From positions 213,868 through 277,867 of the forward strand of contig BLJB01000130.1 of NCBI GenBank assembly GCA_013423325.1: a DNA stretch of 64,000 bases, given 5' to 3'. Positions within the stretch are counted from its first letter, which is position 1. Each line of letters starts with the position of its first letter. This DNA is from Usnea hakonensis. Taxonomy: Eukaryota > Ascomycota > Lecanoromycetes > Lecanorales > Parmeliaceae. Below, piece by piece: positions 54,354 through 64,000 of this stretch. A program made the position numbers and the translations under genes. A model generated the notes under the pieces. It did not search any database and was not told the origin of the DNA. It saw nothing but the letters and a program-made list of their open reading frames with translations.

Positions 54354-55594
54354 GTGGTCCAAGTGGTGTCAGGACTTTCTTTTTCGAGGATGGTGGTGGG
54401 GAGGGTTCCCTTGGGGGGGGAAGAAAGGAAAAGAGAGAAGTGGTGGTACGTACTCCGTACTTTACTTTACGGGAGAAGAAGAGGAAAAGAGAGAGAAGGG
54501 GTTAATAATAATGGGAATAATAATAATAAGTGAGGGCTAAACGCAGATTGGGGTTACCTTATGTCTTGGTGATGGGGCTGACTCAGACTTGGATCGGGGA
54601 AGGGAACCTAAGGTAAAGTACGGAGTACATGTAAGGTAAGGATTATTAAAGGAAGGCTTTCGTTGGATTTGCCACGACGCTATGATGATGAAGCCACTTG
54701 GTGATTGGCGCGACACCACCACACCAGCAGGGGTTCTCTCGTCCGAAACCCGAAGCCAATCTTTTTTCTGCCTTCCCGATATCACCTTTAGCCTTTTAGA
54801 GTACTAAAGTACTTTACCTTACTTAAGTACTTACTCTACAACCTTGATTCAAGCGAGCCAAGAAAAGAAAACCGCAGAAACGGCATCTCGGCAACAGATT
54901 GGGCAACATGGCAACAAAGCACAAACGGCAAAGATAAACATTGATGATTGAGGTACCGGTATCACCTTACCTTATCATACACTGAGGTAGATTACTGTAA
55001 AGTACGTATTTGTGAAGATCGACAGTAGTGTGTGCACATTCCTGGAGGAAACACATCTTACTTCCTCTTGTCACCTCCTTGCATCATGTATAGCGACCTA
55101 CATAAGTAGGGTAGCGAAAATAAAAATGAAGTGCATCCGGTGTACGGAGTACCTTAGGTATGACGGACGCACCAAGAGGTGTCTATCTCGGCCAGTCCCG
55201 CCACTAAAATGGTACCTAAGTCATACAAGGTAAGGTACCTCCTTAGAGAAAAACGTGCAGAGCCAAGATATTATTGTCCCCACCATTACCTATGGATAAC
55301 CCTAGATGCTCAGAGGAAGTCCCTTTCAAGATAGATCCATCTTGAATGGGCTTCGGAAATCCATTGCAGTTTCTTTGAGATTTGACGGCAATCGTCTACA
55401 TGGTACAATCAGATAGCTTGACAGGGGACACAGCTTGCTGTCTTCGGCCCATCATCTCCTTTCATGTCACTTCAAAGCGTATCATTTCCTTCACATTGAA
55501 CAATCTTGAGTCTTCGAGCCTCTTCCATGAATCTCTATAACGCAAATACTTCAATGTACCAGCACTGCTCTACATAAGCACATCCCGTCGCAGA

Positions 55595-56524
55595 ATGGGT
55601 TACAAGGAGCATAAATCTAAGCAGGCAGTGATCGGTTACGGAAGCGTTGCAGCAAAAGATACAGGCAAAGCAAGCCTTAGCGCTGATCCGCAATTACTGA
55701 TGGGCTCAAAACATGATTTACCGAGAGATGCGGACGAGGCGACTGCATCTGATCGATCCAAGAAACGTAGGAAACCCAACAGCAATACAGGACTAATTAC
55801 CCATGAGCCAGTATCATCTGCCACTCCAGACGCCACGAAGGTAGACAAAATTGGATGTTCCGAGCTTGCATCAATTGCCCAGGACCTGCCTCCTGAAGTC
55901 CGACATCTCAGCTCCAAATACGACTTTACTACAATGTCCATTATCTCTTCAGCCAAGATTAACGACAAGGTCAAGAAGCTGTTGCTTCGGGTTGAGGAAT
56001 TCAATTTTGCAGACCCAAAATCAAAGCCTGGGATTGTCGTGTTGCATGCCAAATCAGACGTTGCGAGCAAGATGGTGAGCATAATTGGAATAGCACGACA
56101 GACCATCGAGCACAACAATGGAAAGTGGTGGCAGTACTCGAAATTGGATGGGCAAATTGTCGAAATGAAGCCCAAGGTCGCAAAGCGTATGGGTGATGGG
56201 AAAACCATCTCGGAATGGCAGAGGGAACGAGAGGGGCAGGAGTCTCAAGGGATCGAGGAGGCAGAAGCCGAAACAGGACGCGCTTCTGAGGGGGTCGAGC
56301 ATAACCAGGTGGTCGTGGATGTGGACGAAGGTATGGAAGACGCATTTGAAAGCATGGTGGGTTCCAAAGAAGCAGATCAGGGTGCCAAATTGTTCGGGAA
56401 GGAAGATGGCAGGAAGATAAGGGCTACTCCTGTGATGACAATCTACTTTGCGAGGGTGCCTGTGCCGGGTTTGAAAGAGCTCTACGGGTACGTCGTGAAC
56501 GATTTTGTCGACGCCGAGTACTGA
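55595..56524 (+). CDS. Alba-domain nucleic-acid-binding protein
   Basis: Single exon, 309 aa from MGYKEHKSKQAVIGYG. A polar N-terminus with a basic KKRRKP patch (possible nuclear signal) precedes a domain of the Alba type, residues about 108-205: TTMSIISSAKINDKVKKLLL, then KPGIVVLHAKSDVASKMVSI with IGIARQTIEHNNGKWWQYSK. The alternating strand-helix-strand pattern and the VVLHAKSDVASKMVSI segment are what identify fungal Alba-like proteins. Alba proteins bind RNA or DNA; eukaryotic relatives serve RNase P/MRP or translation control. A Glu-rich region follows (IEEAEAETGRASEGVE), and the C-terminus returns to a conserved-looking strand pair (TPVMTIYFARVPVPGLKELY). Which role applies here is open. 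Confidence 0.8.
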   Translation: MGYKEHKSKQAVIGYGSVAAKDTGKASLSADPQLLMGSKHDLPRDADEATASDRSKKRRKPNSNTGLITHEPVSSATPDATKVDKIGCSELASIAQDLPPEVRHLSSKYDFTTMSIISSAKINDKVKKLLLRVEEFNFADPKSKPGIVVLHAKSDVASKMVSIIGIARQTIEHNNGKWWQYSKLDGQIVEMKPKVAKRMGDGKTISEWQREREGQESQGIEEAEAETGRASEGVEHNQVVVDVDEGMEDAFESMVGSKEADQGAKLFGKEDGRKIRATPVMTIYFARVPVPGLKELYGYVVNDFVDAEY

Positions 56525-57100
56525 CATGCTGTAAGGGAGCAGACGAATTCTTGAAACACAGGATCACTTATTCTGATTATCACGATACGCCAGCACGATT
56601 CATCTCTGGCACAGGCTCGACATGGAGCTGGAGCACAGAAGGAGATTGGTGCTACTGGGTTGGAATTGCAGAGGTTTCATCAAATCAGTCCAATGGTAAT
56701 GCTAGATACCCATGTTAGCGAGTGCTTAAGCGATGCAATAATTCTCATCAATGCCACGAAATTTGGCATTTCTAGATCAATTCCTTGAACGATGAATCTT
56801 GAAATTGATTCACAAATACCTGAGGTAACTGCCTTGGTGGGGTACCCGGGGAGCACGGCTTCGGGCCGCGGGTGCCGCCTTTTCCTCGAGATGAATTCTA
56901 TTGCAGTACTCCGTACTCGTACTCTACTTACTTTCTATTTCAGCCCACACATATACTACCTTTGGAGCCATTGCAGATGTTTATGCTCGAAAATCTCTGT
57001 GCGAATTGCGGTATCTATTCACTATTTGGGAGTCCTTACTACTCAGCGATTGCTTCCCTCTAATCCAAGTCGGATACCTCGCTCAAACCCCTCTTTCACC
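56525..57100. other. intergenic, Alba gene to VTC1
   Basis: 576 bp, both genes on plus strand. Contains TACTCCGTA (minus-strand copy of the TACGGAGTA motif) at 56907..56915, about 190 bp before the VTC1 ATG. No gene recognised. Confidence 0.55.
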
Positions 57101-57475
57101 ATGTCATCTCAACCCCTCCTCCAAACCGCCCCTGGCAAACGTATCGCCCTCCCCACCCGTGTCGAGCCCAAAGTCTTCTTCGCGAACGAGCGCACCTTCC
57201 TCTCCTGGCTCAATTTCACTGTCATCCTCGGCGGTCTCTCGATCGGCCTGCTGAACTTTGGCTCCGATGCCACCTCCCGCATCTGCGCCGGGCTTTTCAC
57301 CATCGTGGCAATGGGGTGCATGATCTATGCCCTTGTGACGTTCCATTGGCGGGCGAAGAGCATACGGCTGAGAGGGCAAGGGGGGTTTGACGACCGCTTC
57401 GGTCCGACTGTGTTGGCGGTGTTCCTTGCTGGGGCCGTGGTGGTCAATTTTGTGCTGAGGGTTACGGGAACGTGA
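57101..57475 (+). CDS. VTC1: Vacuolar transporter chaperone 1
   Basis: Single exon, 124 aa, close to the usual length. The protein reads MSSQPLLQTAPGKRIALPTR, then VEPKVFFANERTFLSWLNFT, the family signature (ERTFLxW), followed by three membrane helices: about 45-65 (VILGGLSIGLLNFG), 70-92 (ICAGLFTIVAMGCMIYALVT) and 103-121 (LAVFLAGAVVVNFVL). Vtc1 is the small membrane subunit of the VTC complex that makes polyphosphate from ATP and moves it into the vacuole. The catalytic Vtc4 is not in this window. ATG 57101 in context CACCATGTC. The minus-strand frame over the same bases is a shadow. Confidence 0.95.
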   Translation: MSSQPLLQTAPGKRIALPTRVEPKVFFANERTFLSWLNFTVILGGLSIGLLNFGSDATSRICAGLFTIVAMGCMIYALVTFHWRAKSIRLRGQGGFDDRFGPTVLAVFLAGAVVVNFVLRVTGT

Positions 57476-58429
57476 GGGCCGGTTGGAAGGACGGAGCGAG
57501 GTGGGATGTACATGGGGCAGGCGATAAGATTTAAAAAAGAACAGCAGGGACGAGTTTGCCTTTTCAGGCTCTACCAATTCTATGGTGCGGGAAGCAATCT
57601 TACGACTTTGCATCGATCTTTTCAGTATAGTGACGCCCCGAGATTTTGCGAAAATGATATCTGATACATACCTACATGCAGCGCTCCTGTCTTTCATAGG
57701 TTTCCGTCAATTCGTATCCTTGCACTGAGTTCAGCGCCGCAGTTGTATGCGATCATTGTCCGCCTTGATCATTAGGAGACTACAGCCGCAACGTTGGGCA
57801 AAGTCGGCGTGTAACAATTTTCGACAAGACCCATGCGAGTTGGAGTGGTTCCGCTGCAGTCAGTAGGGAAACTTTTCTGTCTGTATTTTCACGCTGGAAT
57901 CATAGAGAATTCATGTGGATTTGACACGAGAAGGTTTAGAGTCCTTTAGGGAGACTGGGAGCAAAAAGCATCGACCCAAAGTCCTCGCCCCGATGCCCTA
58001 ATCACAGAAACAGAAGACTCGCAGGGGGGTAGGACTTTGATGAACAATTGGTAAATAAGACCGACGTGACCCGGCGTCATGGTGACTCGTGTACTACTCA
58101 GTGACCTTCTAGGACTTTGTTCTATGCGTAGATTAGGCTTGGTATTCGAGATTTAAGTCTACACGTGACTTGTAACGCGAATAAAGCAAGCTATTGGGGA
58201 AACCAGATCGAAAGAGAATCTCAGAGGCAGGTACCGTAGTGTTTTGTGACTGGAACAGATTAATAGAAAGGGATTGAGTGTGGGGAAGCTAGGTGGGATG
58301 AATGAAACATGTGTAAAATTACAAAATCAACCATACGTAGAATACGTCAAGGTACCTCGGCGCCTCCTAGAAACCTACGAGCCTGCTTCATATTTCGAAT
58401 ACCCGTTCCAACTGCTCATCTCTATCATC
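57476..58429. other. intergenic, VTC1 to Tctex-type gene
   Basis: 954 bp, same-strand neighbours. No gene, repeat or RNA feature recognised. A frame at 58274..58504 overlaps the first exon of the next gene in another phase and is a shadow. Confidence 0.55.
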
Positions 58430-59010
58430 ATGACTTCAGTGCCTAGCTCGCAGGCTCAATCACCAGGTGTAAGCTCTCCCAAGGTCGCTCGTCTAATGTT
58501 TTGACCGCTGAACTCGCAACAGCCTATACCGATCCCACGTCTCACAGACATTGCAAACGACGTATGTCTCCGCTTACAAGAGACTTCGTATGGCTAATTA
58601 CCAACACGTGTATATATCTCTAGGCTTGCGATTCCGCGTTTCACTCGGTCACGAGCTACGAACATGCTAGTACTTCCTCGTGGAATACTAGCATCATAAA
58701 CACCATCCTCCAAAATCTCATCTCCGAGGTATCAACCTCTGGACAGCAGCCAATGTACAAGTTTGCAGTCACAAGCACAATCATTCAGCACACAACGGCA
58801 CACTCAAGTCCTGTTAGAGACACGCTCTCGGATGCCGGCTCGCAAGATGTAACAGGTGCCGAAAGTGCTGCTGGGCGCCGAGGTATGCATTCAGCGTGCG
58901 CCGCATATTGGGACAATGAGAAAGACGGCATGTGGAGCTTCAAATATGAGAAGGCGGAGTCTAAGGGGTTCGATGTTGTGCTCAGTATTCTTTGGGTGTC
59001 TATTGTCTAG
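58430..59010 (+). CDS. Tctex1-type dynein light chain
   Basis: Exons 58430..58468, 58523..58561 and 58624..59010, 154 aa. The two small first exons encode MTSVPSSQAQSPG and PIPIPRLTDIAND; introns are 54 and 62 nt, both phase 0. The Tctex1/DYNLT fold is recognised from NTIINTIL-like SIINTILQNLISEVS, YKFAVTSTIIQ (beta strand), HSACAAYWDNEKDGMWSFKY (the HSA...WD..DG..S motif) and a final strand GFDVVLSILWVSIV. A cargo-linking light chain of cytoplasmic dynein, forming dimers. The insertion between the two core strands (about 35 residues, Ser/Ala/Gly-rich) is longer than in animal Tctex1, as is common in fungi. It ends 92 bp from the convergent SDR gene. Confidence 0.9.
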
Positions 59011-59102
59011 GCATTGAAGAGCCCTAGAATCCATCTACGTACCATTTCGGAATACTCAAGCGTTGTGCAACTTTTGTTTCTTGTTGTTCTGGTAACACAC
59101 AT

Positions 59103-60225
59103 CTAGTAGCTGAATTTGAATCCGCCGTTGGCAGAAACTACGGACCCGGTACACCAGGCACTGTCCTCTGAGCATAACATAGCCACTACACCAGCAATCT
59201 CGTGGTCGTAGGCAGGCCTTCCGCCGGCCACTTCGGCGTCAGCGACGAACTTCTCGTCATCTATTCCTGCCCTTACTTTCTGCAATGGAGCACTTTGCAT
59301 AAAAGGTTTCATCTGCTGTTGGAACTCCGGACTCGTCTCTCCGTACATATCCGTGGCCACAGGCCCAGGGTTCACGGCATTAACTGTCGCTCGCTCTCCT
59401 AACTCTCTACTCCACGTTCGCGTCATGGATTCCAATGCTGCTTTGGTGCCCCCATACACCGTCTGCCCGTGAAAGCCTAGGCTTGACGATACGGACGAAA
59501 GATTAACGATGCGACCGGAGCGATCATTGGGCAGGAAAGGGAGTGCAGATTGAAGTAAAAGGATAGGGCCGAGGACATTGACGCTGTATTGGTGGGTGAA
59601 GTTTTCAGGGCTGACTTCTTCAAGTCGCACGTTTGCCGCAACGCCAGCGTTGTTGACGATGATGTCGATTTGGAACTTGCCAGATCTTGGGTGGGCGAAG
59701 TGATTTTTGGCCGTGGTGATCAGGTGGGCTGGACCTTGTGGATTCCCCATGTCCGCCTGAACTGCAATGGCGACGATGCCATAGGACTCCTCCAATGAAG
59801 ACGCAAGCTTGGCACTTGGCTCGGACGATGAATCCGAAGTGTATCCTAGGACGAGAGAAGCGCCTTTCGAGGCAAGGTTACGGGCAATCGCAGCGCCAAT
59901 TCCTGCCATTTACACCTGAGCTCACACCCTCGGACTCCACAAGCTTAAAGACAAACCAACCTCGAGACCCTCCGGTGACCTGCACATGTCGGAGTCAGTA
60001 TGACTTCTTTGAGGCAGAGAAGTCGTGTTGCATGAGAACATAATTTAAAGAAGGAGGGGGGCAAGGGAAGCGTATTGCTACTGGGCCTTGATTTGAAATC
60101 CTGATATGGTAAGAAATGGAGAAAAATGCACTCACAATCGCCAGCTTTCCTTCCAGTGCTCTAGACCCTGCTGCGCCTAGCTTGAGATTAGTGGAAGACG
60201 CCCGTTGGTACTCGGGACGAGACAT
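59103..60225 (-). CDS. Short-chain dehydrogenase/reductase, 3-ketoacyl reductase-like
   Basis: Complement of 59103..59902, 59961..59979 and 60136..60225; 302 aa. The small middle exon of 19 nt encodes VTGGSR and completes the cofactor motif: KLAIVTGGSRGIGAAIARNL (TGxxxGIG). Next come IIVNNAGVAANVRLEEV (NNAG), IVNLSSVSSSLGFHGQ with the catalytic Ser, the Tyr and Lys in VYGGTKAALESM (YxxxK), and VNAVNPGPVATDMYGE. The C-terminus MLCSEDSAWCTGSVVSANGG is the standard end of the FabG-like group. NAD(P)H-dependent; substrate unknown. The N-terminal 30 residues (MSRPEYQRASSTNLKLGAAG) are an extension seen in secondary-metabolism-type SDRs, but there is no cluster here. The first intron is long, 156 nt. 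Confidence 0.9.
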
Positions 60226-60575
60226 GATGAGAGTGTTCTTCCCGTGCCTAATAAGTATTCAAAGCCCAGTGAAGTTTGTGGGGATTTGGCACTTTACTAC
60301 AATTGTTTCGAGCTTGACCCACAATCAGGCGTTGAGTGCTCATAAATGAAAAAGTGCGCACAGTTTTGCTTTGTAATTTACCCGTGGTACCACGTACTTT
60401 ATATCTCTAGGCCCACCCAATCTGTCAAGGCGCTCCAATTATTACTGTTACAAGTTTAGGCCCATGAAAGAATTTCATGATTTGTAGGCCGAAAAAACAC
60501 CGAAATTGGTGCTTCTTTTTTTTATCGCATATTTAGTAGTAATACGATATTACTATAATTTAGCCTTCTTACCAA
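60226..60575. other. intergenic, SDR promoter to RIP block boundary
   Basis: 350 bp of ordinary composition. Near 60490-60510 lies an imperfect palindrome (CACCGAAATTGGTG), followed by T-rich sequence in which composition shifts abruptly to AT-rich. Confidence 0.6.
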
Positions 60576-63500
60576 TAGTAGTAGTAAATTAGGAGTAGAT
60601 ACTAGAGAGTCTATATAAGACGTAATTAGCTACTTTCTATATTACGATTCTATAATCTTATAGACTATACTTATAATCTTTATACTTTTTATTTTTCTTA
60701 TCCTCCTTATCTTTCTTATAGATCTAGTAGTAATACCTACTTAATAATCTTATTCCTAATATATTTATCTATAACTATAGGTAGATAGGGCTACTTCTAA
60801 GATAGTATATCTAGATATATAATATAGAGACTAGCCTTATTAGTAATTTAGCTTAAGGCTATATATAATTAGCTATAGATAAATAGCTTAGACTATAGAG
60901 AGATACTAATATACTATAAAGACTAGCCTTAAAACTTATTAATAGTTATAGTAAATATAAGGTAGACTAGAAACTAGTATTACTAAAACGATATATATAA
61001 CTTATTCGAATTAGGCGGAGTAAGTAGTATTTATAATATAAAATACTATTTATTATTATAATTACTACTAAGGATATATATATTAAGTATAATAATACTA
61101 ATATATCTTACTTATAGACGCGTACTATTATATAGGCCGGCCTTCTATTCTAAATTTTATAATAGTATAACTAGATAGTCCTTTTTTAGCTCTAAATAAT
61201 ATAGTAGTAATAAGACTAGTTCGAATATATTTATAACTTTAATAGAAAGTAGTATACTATCCTCCTTATTAATAATCTCGTCCTAGCTATTATATATAGT
61301 CTTCGCCCTAGAAAACTTATTAAGGACCTAGCGGTTAATATTAGTAATATTTTTATTAAGGGTAGTAAGGATAGCTCTAGCTATATAGAAAATATATAGC
61401 TAATAAGAACTAAGGTCTTTATAAATAGCCTAAATAAAGCTAGAGACTATATCGTTATCTTCTTTCGACTAACTAGTATACTAATTAGTAGTATTATATT
61501 CTTCGATACTCGATATAGTACTATTATCTATATCTAGTAGATTCTAAGCGAATAGCTCTATATCGATATAGCCTTATTTAGTAAGATTCGGATTTTATAG
61601 CCTTATATTTTTAATAAGATATAATATCTAAATATAGCTCTAAAGATATAACCTCCTTAATATAGACTAGATAATATAATTAGACTTAGTACCTTTAACT
61701 ATTAGAAGTATCTAATAGAAATCGCTATAGAAGTAAGTAGCTATATTACTAAATAATCGATTATCCTTATAAACGTCCTAGAGTATATAGTTAACGGCCT
61801 CGATATTATAGTAATTTTATATTAAGATCTCGTCCTAAAAAATAAATTTAGTTTTAATAAATAGCTTAACGAGATTCAAATAAAGAGATATAGTATAAGA
61901 GGATATAATATTAATATTTAATAAAATCTTAAATCGCGAATAAGCGGTACGCCTACTACTTAAGAGAATAGAGGTAATATCTAAAAAGGTTATAACTAGA
62001 GTAACCTTATATTATGGCCTCTACGTTATAATCTATGAACGAAAGTGGAGTATATTAAAGTCTAAATTAATACTACCTAGAAATCTATCTAAGTGCTATA
62101 GTACTAACTAATATACGGTACTACTACTAGTACCTTAGTAATAGTTATACTAGTAATAGTACTATAATAAGTATTACCCTCCTTAAAATATATCGCCCCG
62201 ATATATAGATATAATACCCTTAATACTATCCTATTATAGTACGATATTAGGAGTATAACCGAGGAGAGCGATCTATAATAGGGTATATAATTATAACCGA
62301 TTAACAAAGAGTAGTATTAATATATATATTATAACGAAAATAAAATGATTACGTAGTACTAAGATATTTAAAATTAATTATATCGATACGTTAATATTTT
62401 TCGAGGTTACGCTTTTAAGTAATCTCCCTAGAACTATAATACTATTATAGTAATAGAAATATAATACTACTAGGTTACTATACTCTAAAATAGAAATACT
62501 TATAAAGTAGCGGTAGCCCTTAAATACTAAATAGAAAATAAACTAGTTACCTTAAATAGTTATTACGGCTATAAAATCTACTATTACTAAATTACTATAC
62601 TAGGAAATAGGAATACTTATAATATAGTATAATACTAAACTAGTTATATTAGATATATTACCCTAATATATATATAGAATACTAATTATATAACGATTAA
62701 GTATAACTACTATAGAGTACTTTAAAAGAGAAAACCGGGAATATATCCGCTATAGTAGTAATATTATAGAGACTATATCTAGGTATCTTCCTACCTCTAT
62801 AGCTAAATATCGAACTCGAGATCGTTAAGCTTATATAGCGTATTATAGATATCTAGATAATTATCTTCTAATACGTTTAGTTATATAATAATAGGGTTAT
62901 ATAGTTTTTATATCTTTATAGCTTTACTATAATAGTATTCTTTAAAGTTTTTAATATTACTATTCTTTATATTTTTACTATTTTCTTTTAGTATAGAAAG
63001 GGCGTTAGTTATATATATTAGTATTAATTATAGAGTAATATAGAGGGCTCTTAATATTTATATTAAATAAAGAAATTATATATAGACGTCTTAATACTTT
63101 TTCTTATATAGCTCTACTTCTATATTTAAACTCTTATATATACCTTCTTTTACGTTATCCTTATCGGACTCGAGAAGTTTAGTTAGTATCTAAAAAAAGG
63201 AAGTTTTCTAGCGCTTTATTTAATAATTATTAGTATTCGTATTAATTACTATAGTAGATAATTCTATAGTAGTAGTAATAGATAGGTCTATAATAGTAAT
63301 AGTATAGATCGTCTTTACTATATCTTATATATTACGTTTTAAATATTTATTAAACGCGGTTTTACCCTTCTTCGTATTTACGATAGTAGTCTTAGGGGCT
63401 TTATTACGAATAACGCTTACCGATAATAATTTAACCTTTAAAATATTATTATTAGCGATACTAGTCTTAGAGGTTTTATTAGTAGTAGTATCTATAGTAC

Positions 63501-64000
63501 TTATTAGTATATTATATTTAGCTCTATCTATAAACTTACTTCGCGTATTAGACTATATTTTAGTAGTATAAATTAATCCTTTATCTTTTTCTTCTTATCT
63601 ATAGAGCTTTTAGTAGTTAAATACTATAAAGTAGTACTAGTCCTATACTCCTTTATACTTTATAGTAGTATCTTTACTAATATACTTTAACGAGAGCTAT
63701 TTTCTAGTAAAAACGGCTAGCTACTTAATACTATAATCTTTTACTTTAATATCGGAACGAATGACTTATATAACCTAAAAATCGCTAAGATCTAGTTTAT
63801 CTAGGGGTAACCTATTATTAGTTTTTTCTTCGTTAAAATAAAACCTAGTAGTAGTAAGATTATTAGTTGTCTACTTCTAAAAAGCTAGTCTTAGCGTATA
63901 GAACTTAGTTTCTAATTTAAGATCTAATATAACGGGCGTTTTTTTGAATTTGAATTTGAATTTGAATTTATACGTCGTGTCTACCTAAACTTCGAAAGGT
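60576..64000. repeat. AT-rich RIP-mutated repeat DNA (remnant of a transposable element)
   Basis: From about 60575 the sequence becomes strongly AT-rich and almost free of CpA and TpG while keeping CpG and being full of TpA. Reading by eye I find no CA or TG at all from about 60575 to 61875, and only scattered ones to about 63940. That pattern is the product of repeat-induced point mutation, which converts CpA to TpA on both strands of duplicated DNA. Stop codons fill all frames; the longest frame (62104..62307, minus) is 67 codons of Tyr/Ile/Ser and not a gene. The block runs off the window. The element class cannot be read from what is left. Confidence 0.9.
63945..63968. repeat. TTTGAA tandem repeat x4
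   Basis: Four copies of TTTGAA in direct tandem near the end of the window, where TpG reappears; it may mark a change of repeat unit or the edge of the mutated block. Confidence 0.85.

Larger units (their letters stand above)
53617..55594. other. 2-kb low-complexity spacer with microsatellites and motif cluster
   Basis: 1978 bp without a recognisable gene. The left part (53700-54540) is purine-rich on the plus strand, with several microsatellites listed separately. The right part (54440-55250) carries three TACGGAGTA-type motifs (54451, 54619, 55143) and repeated GTACCTTA/AAGTACTTACC words. Long minus-strand frames at 53756..54362 are Pro/Ile/His/Ser strings from the purine tracts, not genes. 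It contains the AHC1-like gene promoter and that of the Alba gene. Confidence 0.65.

Noticed and set aside
53756..54362. Long minus-strand Pro/Ile/His-rich frames
   Set aside because: Created by purine tracts and AAT microsatellites; no conserved segment.
62104..62307. 67-codon frame in the RIP block, considered as a retrotransposon polyprotein remnant
   Set aside because: A GYN...YFKEGN pattern faintly recalls Copia-type polyproteins, but RIP-altered codons make this unreliable.

Overview
The window is nuclear DNA of a filamentous ascomycete (Pezizomycotina). Evidence: genes are split by many short introns (mostly 42-75 nt, GT-AG, with CTRAC-like branch sites); the gene content is fungal (TAF13, RPS23, Nup133, Ccz1, Vtc1, Rsp5, Stf2-like, Ksh1, fungal voltage-gated proton channel); and the right end is an AT-rich block with the signature of repeat-induced point mutation (RIP). 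The class cannot be fixed from sequence reading alone. No tRNA, rRNA or CRISPR was seen.

Layout. 1-4.4 kb: the 3' part of an R3H/SUZ-domain gene, then a mitochondrial PPR-type protein. 5.3-7.6 kb: an unknown four-exon gene, a hidden four-exon KSH1 gene whose first coding exon is only its ATG, and TAF13, divergent from KSH1 over 132 bp. 7.6-10.7 kb: a decayed tandem repeat of about 140 bp and two convergent BTB/POZ paralogues. 11-14.5 kb: an unknown conserved protein, RPS23 and choline-phosphate cytidylyltransferase. 15.5-22 kb: a seven-exon PP2C phosphatase, a hidden Hv1-type proton channel, mitochondrial methionyl-tRNA formyltransferase and a nine-exon SDR. 22-31.3 kb: an unknown gene, a Yck/Cki1-type casein kinase I and Nup133. 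31.9-36.5 kb: an Stf2-like gene whose start codon is split by an intron, an unknown coiled-coil protein, a 146-bp MITE with perfect 31-bp inverted ends, and the NatA catalytic subunit. 36.8-43 kb: a 15-exon LtrA-like membrane protein and a secreted double-psi beta-barrel protein with a Gln-rich linker. 43-53.6 kb: CCZ1, PAB2, an Rsp5/HulA HECT ligase and an AHC1-like zinc-finger protein. 53.6-60.2 kb: a 2-kb low-complexity spacer, an Alba-domain protein, VTC1, a Tctex-type dynein light chain and a second SDR. From about 60.5 kb to the window end there is only RIP-mutated repeat DNA.

Most genes are housekeeping and there is no clear gene cluster or pathway. Some share a theme: KSH1, CCZ1, VTC1 and RSP5 act in Golgi-vacuole traffic, and TAF13, the AHC1-like protein, PAB2 and NUP133 act in gene expression. 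Exon models were built by hand from splice signals and reading-frame continuity; every multi-exon model given closes in frame unless its entry says otherwise. I did not identify a clearly new system. The most unusual items are the split start codon of the Stf2-like gene, the undamaged MITE, the proton channel, the unknown gene at 5.3-6.0 kb and the RIP block.
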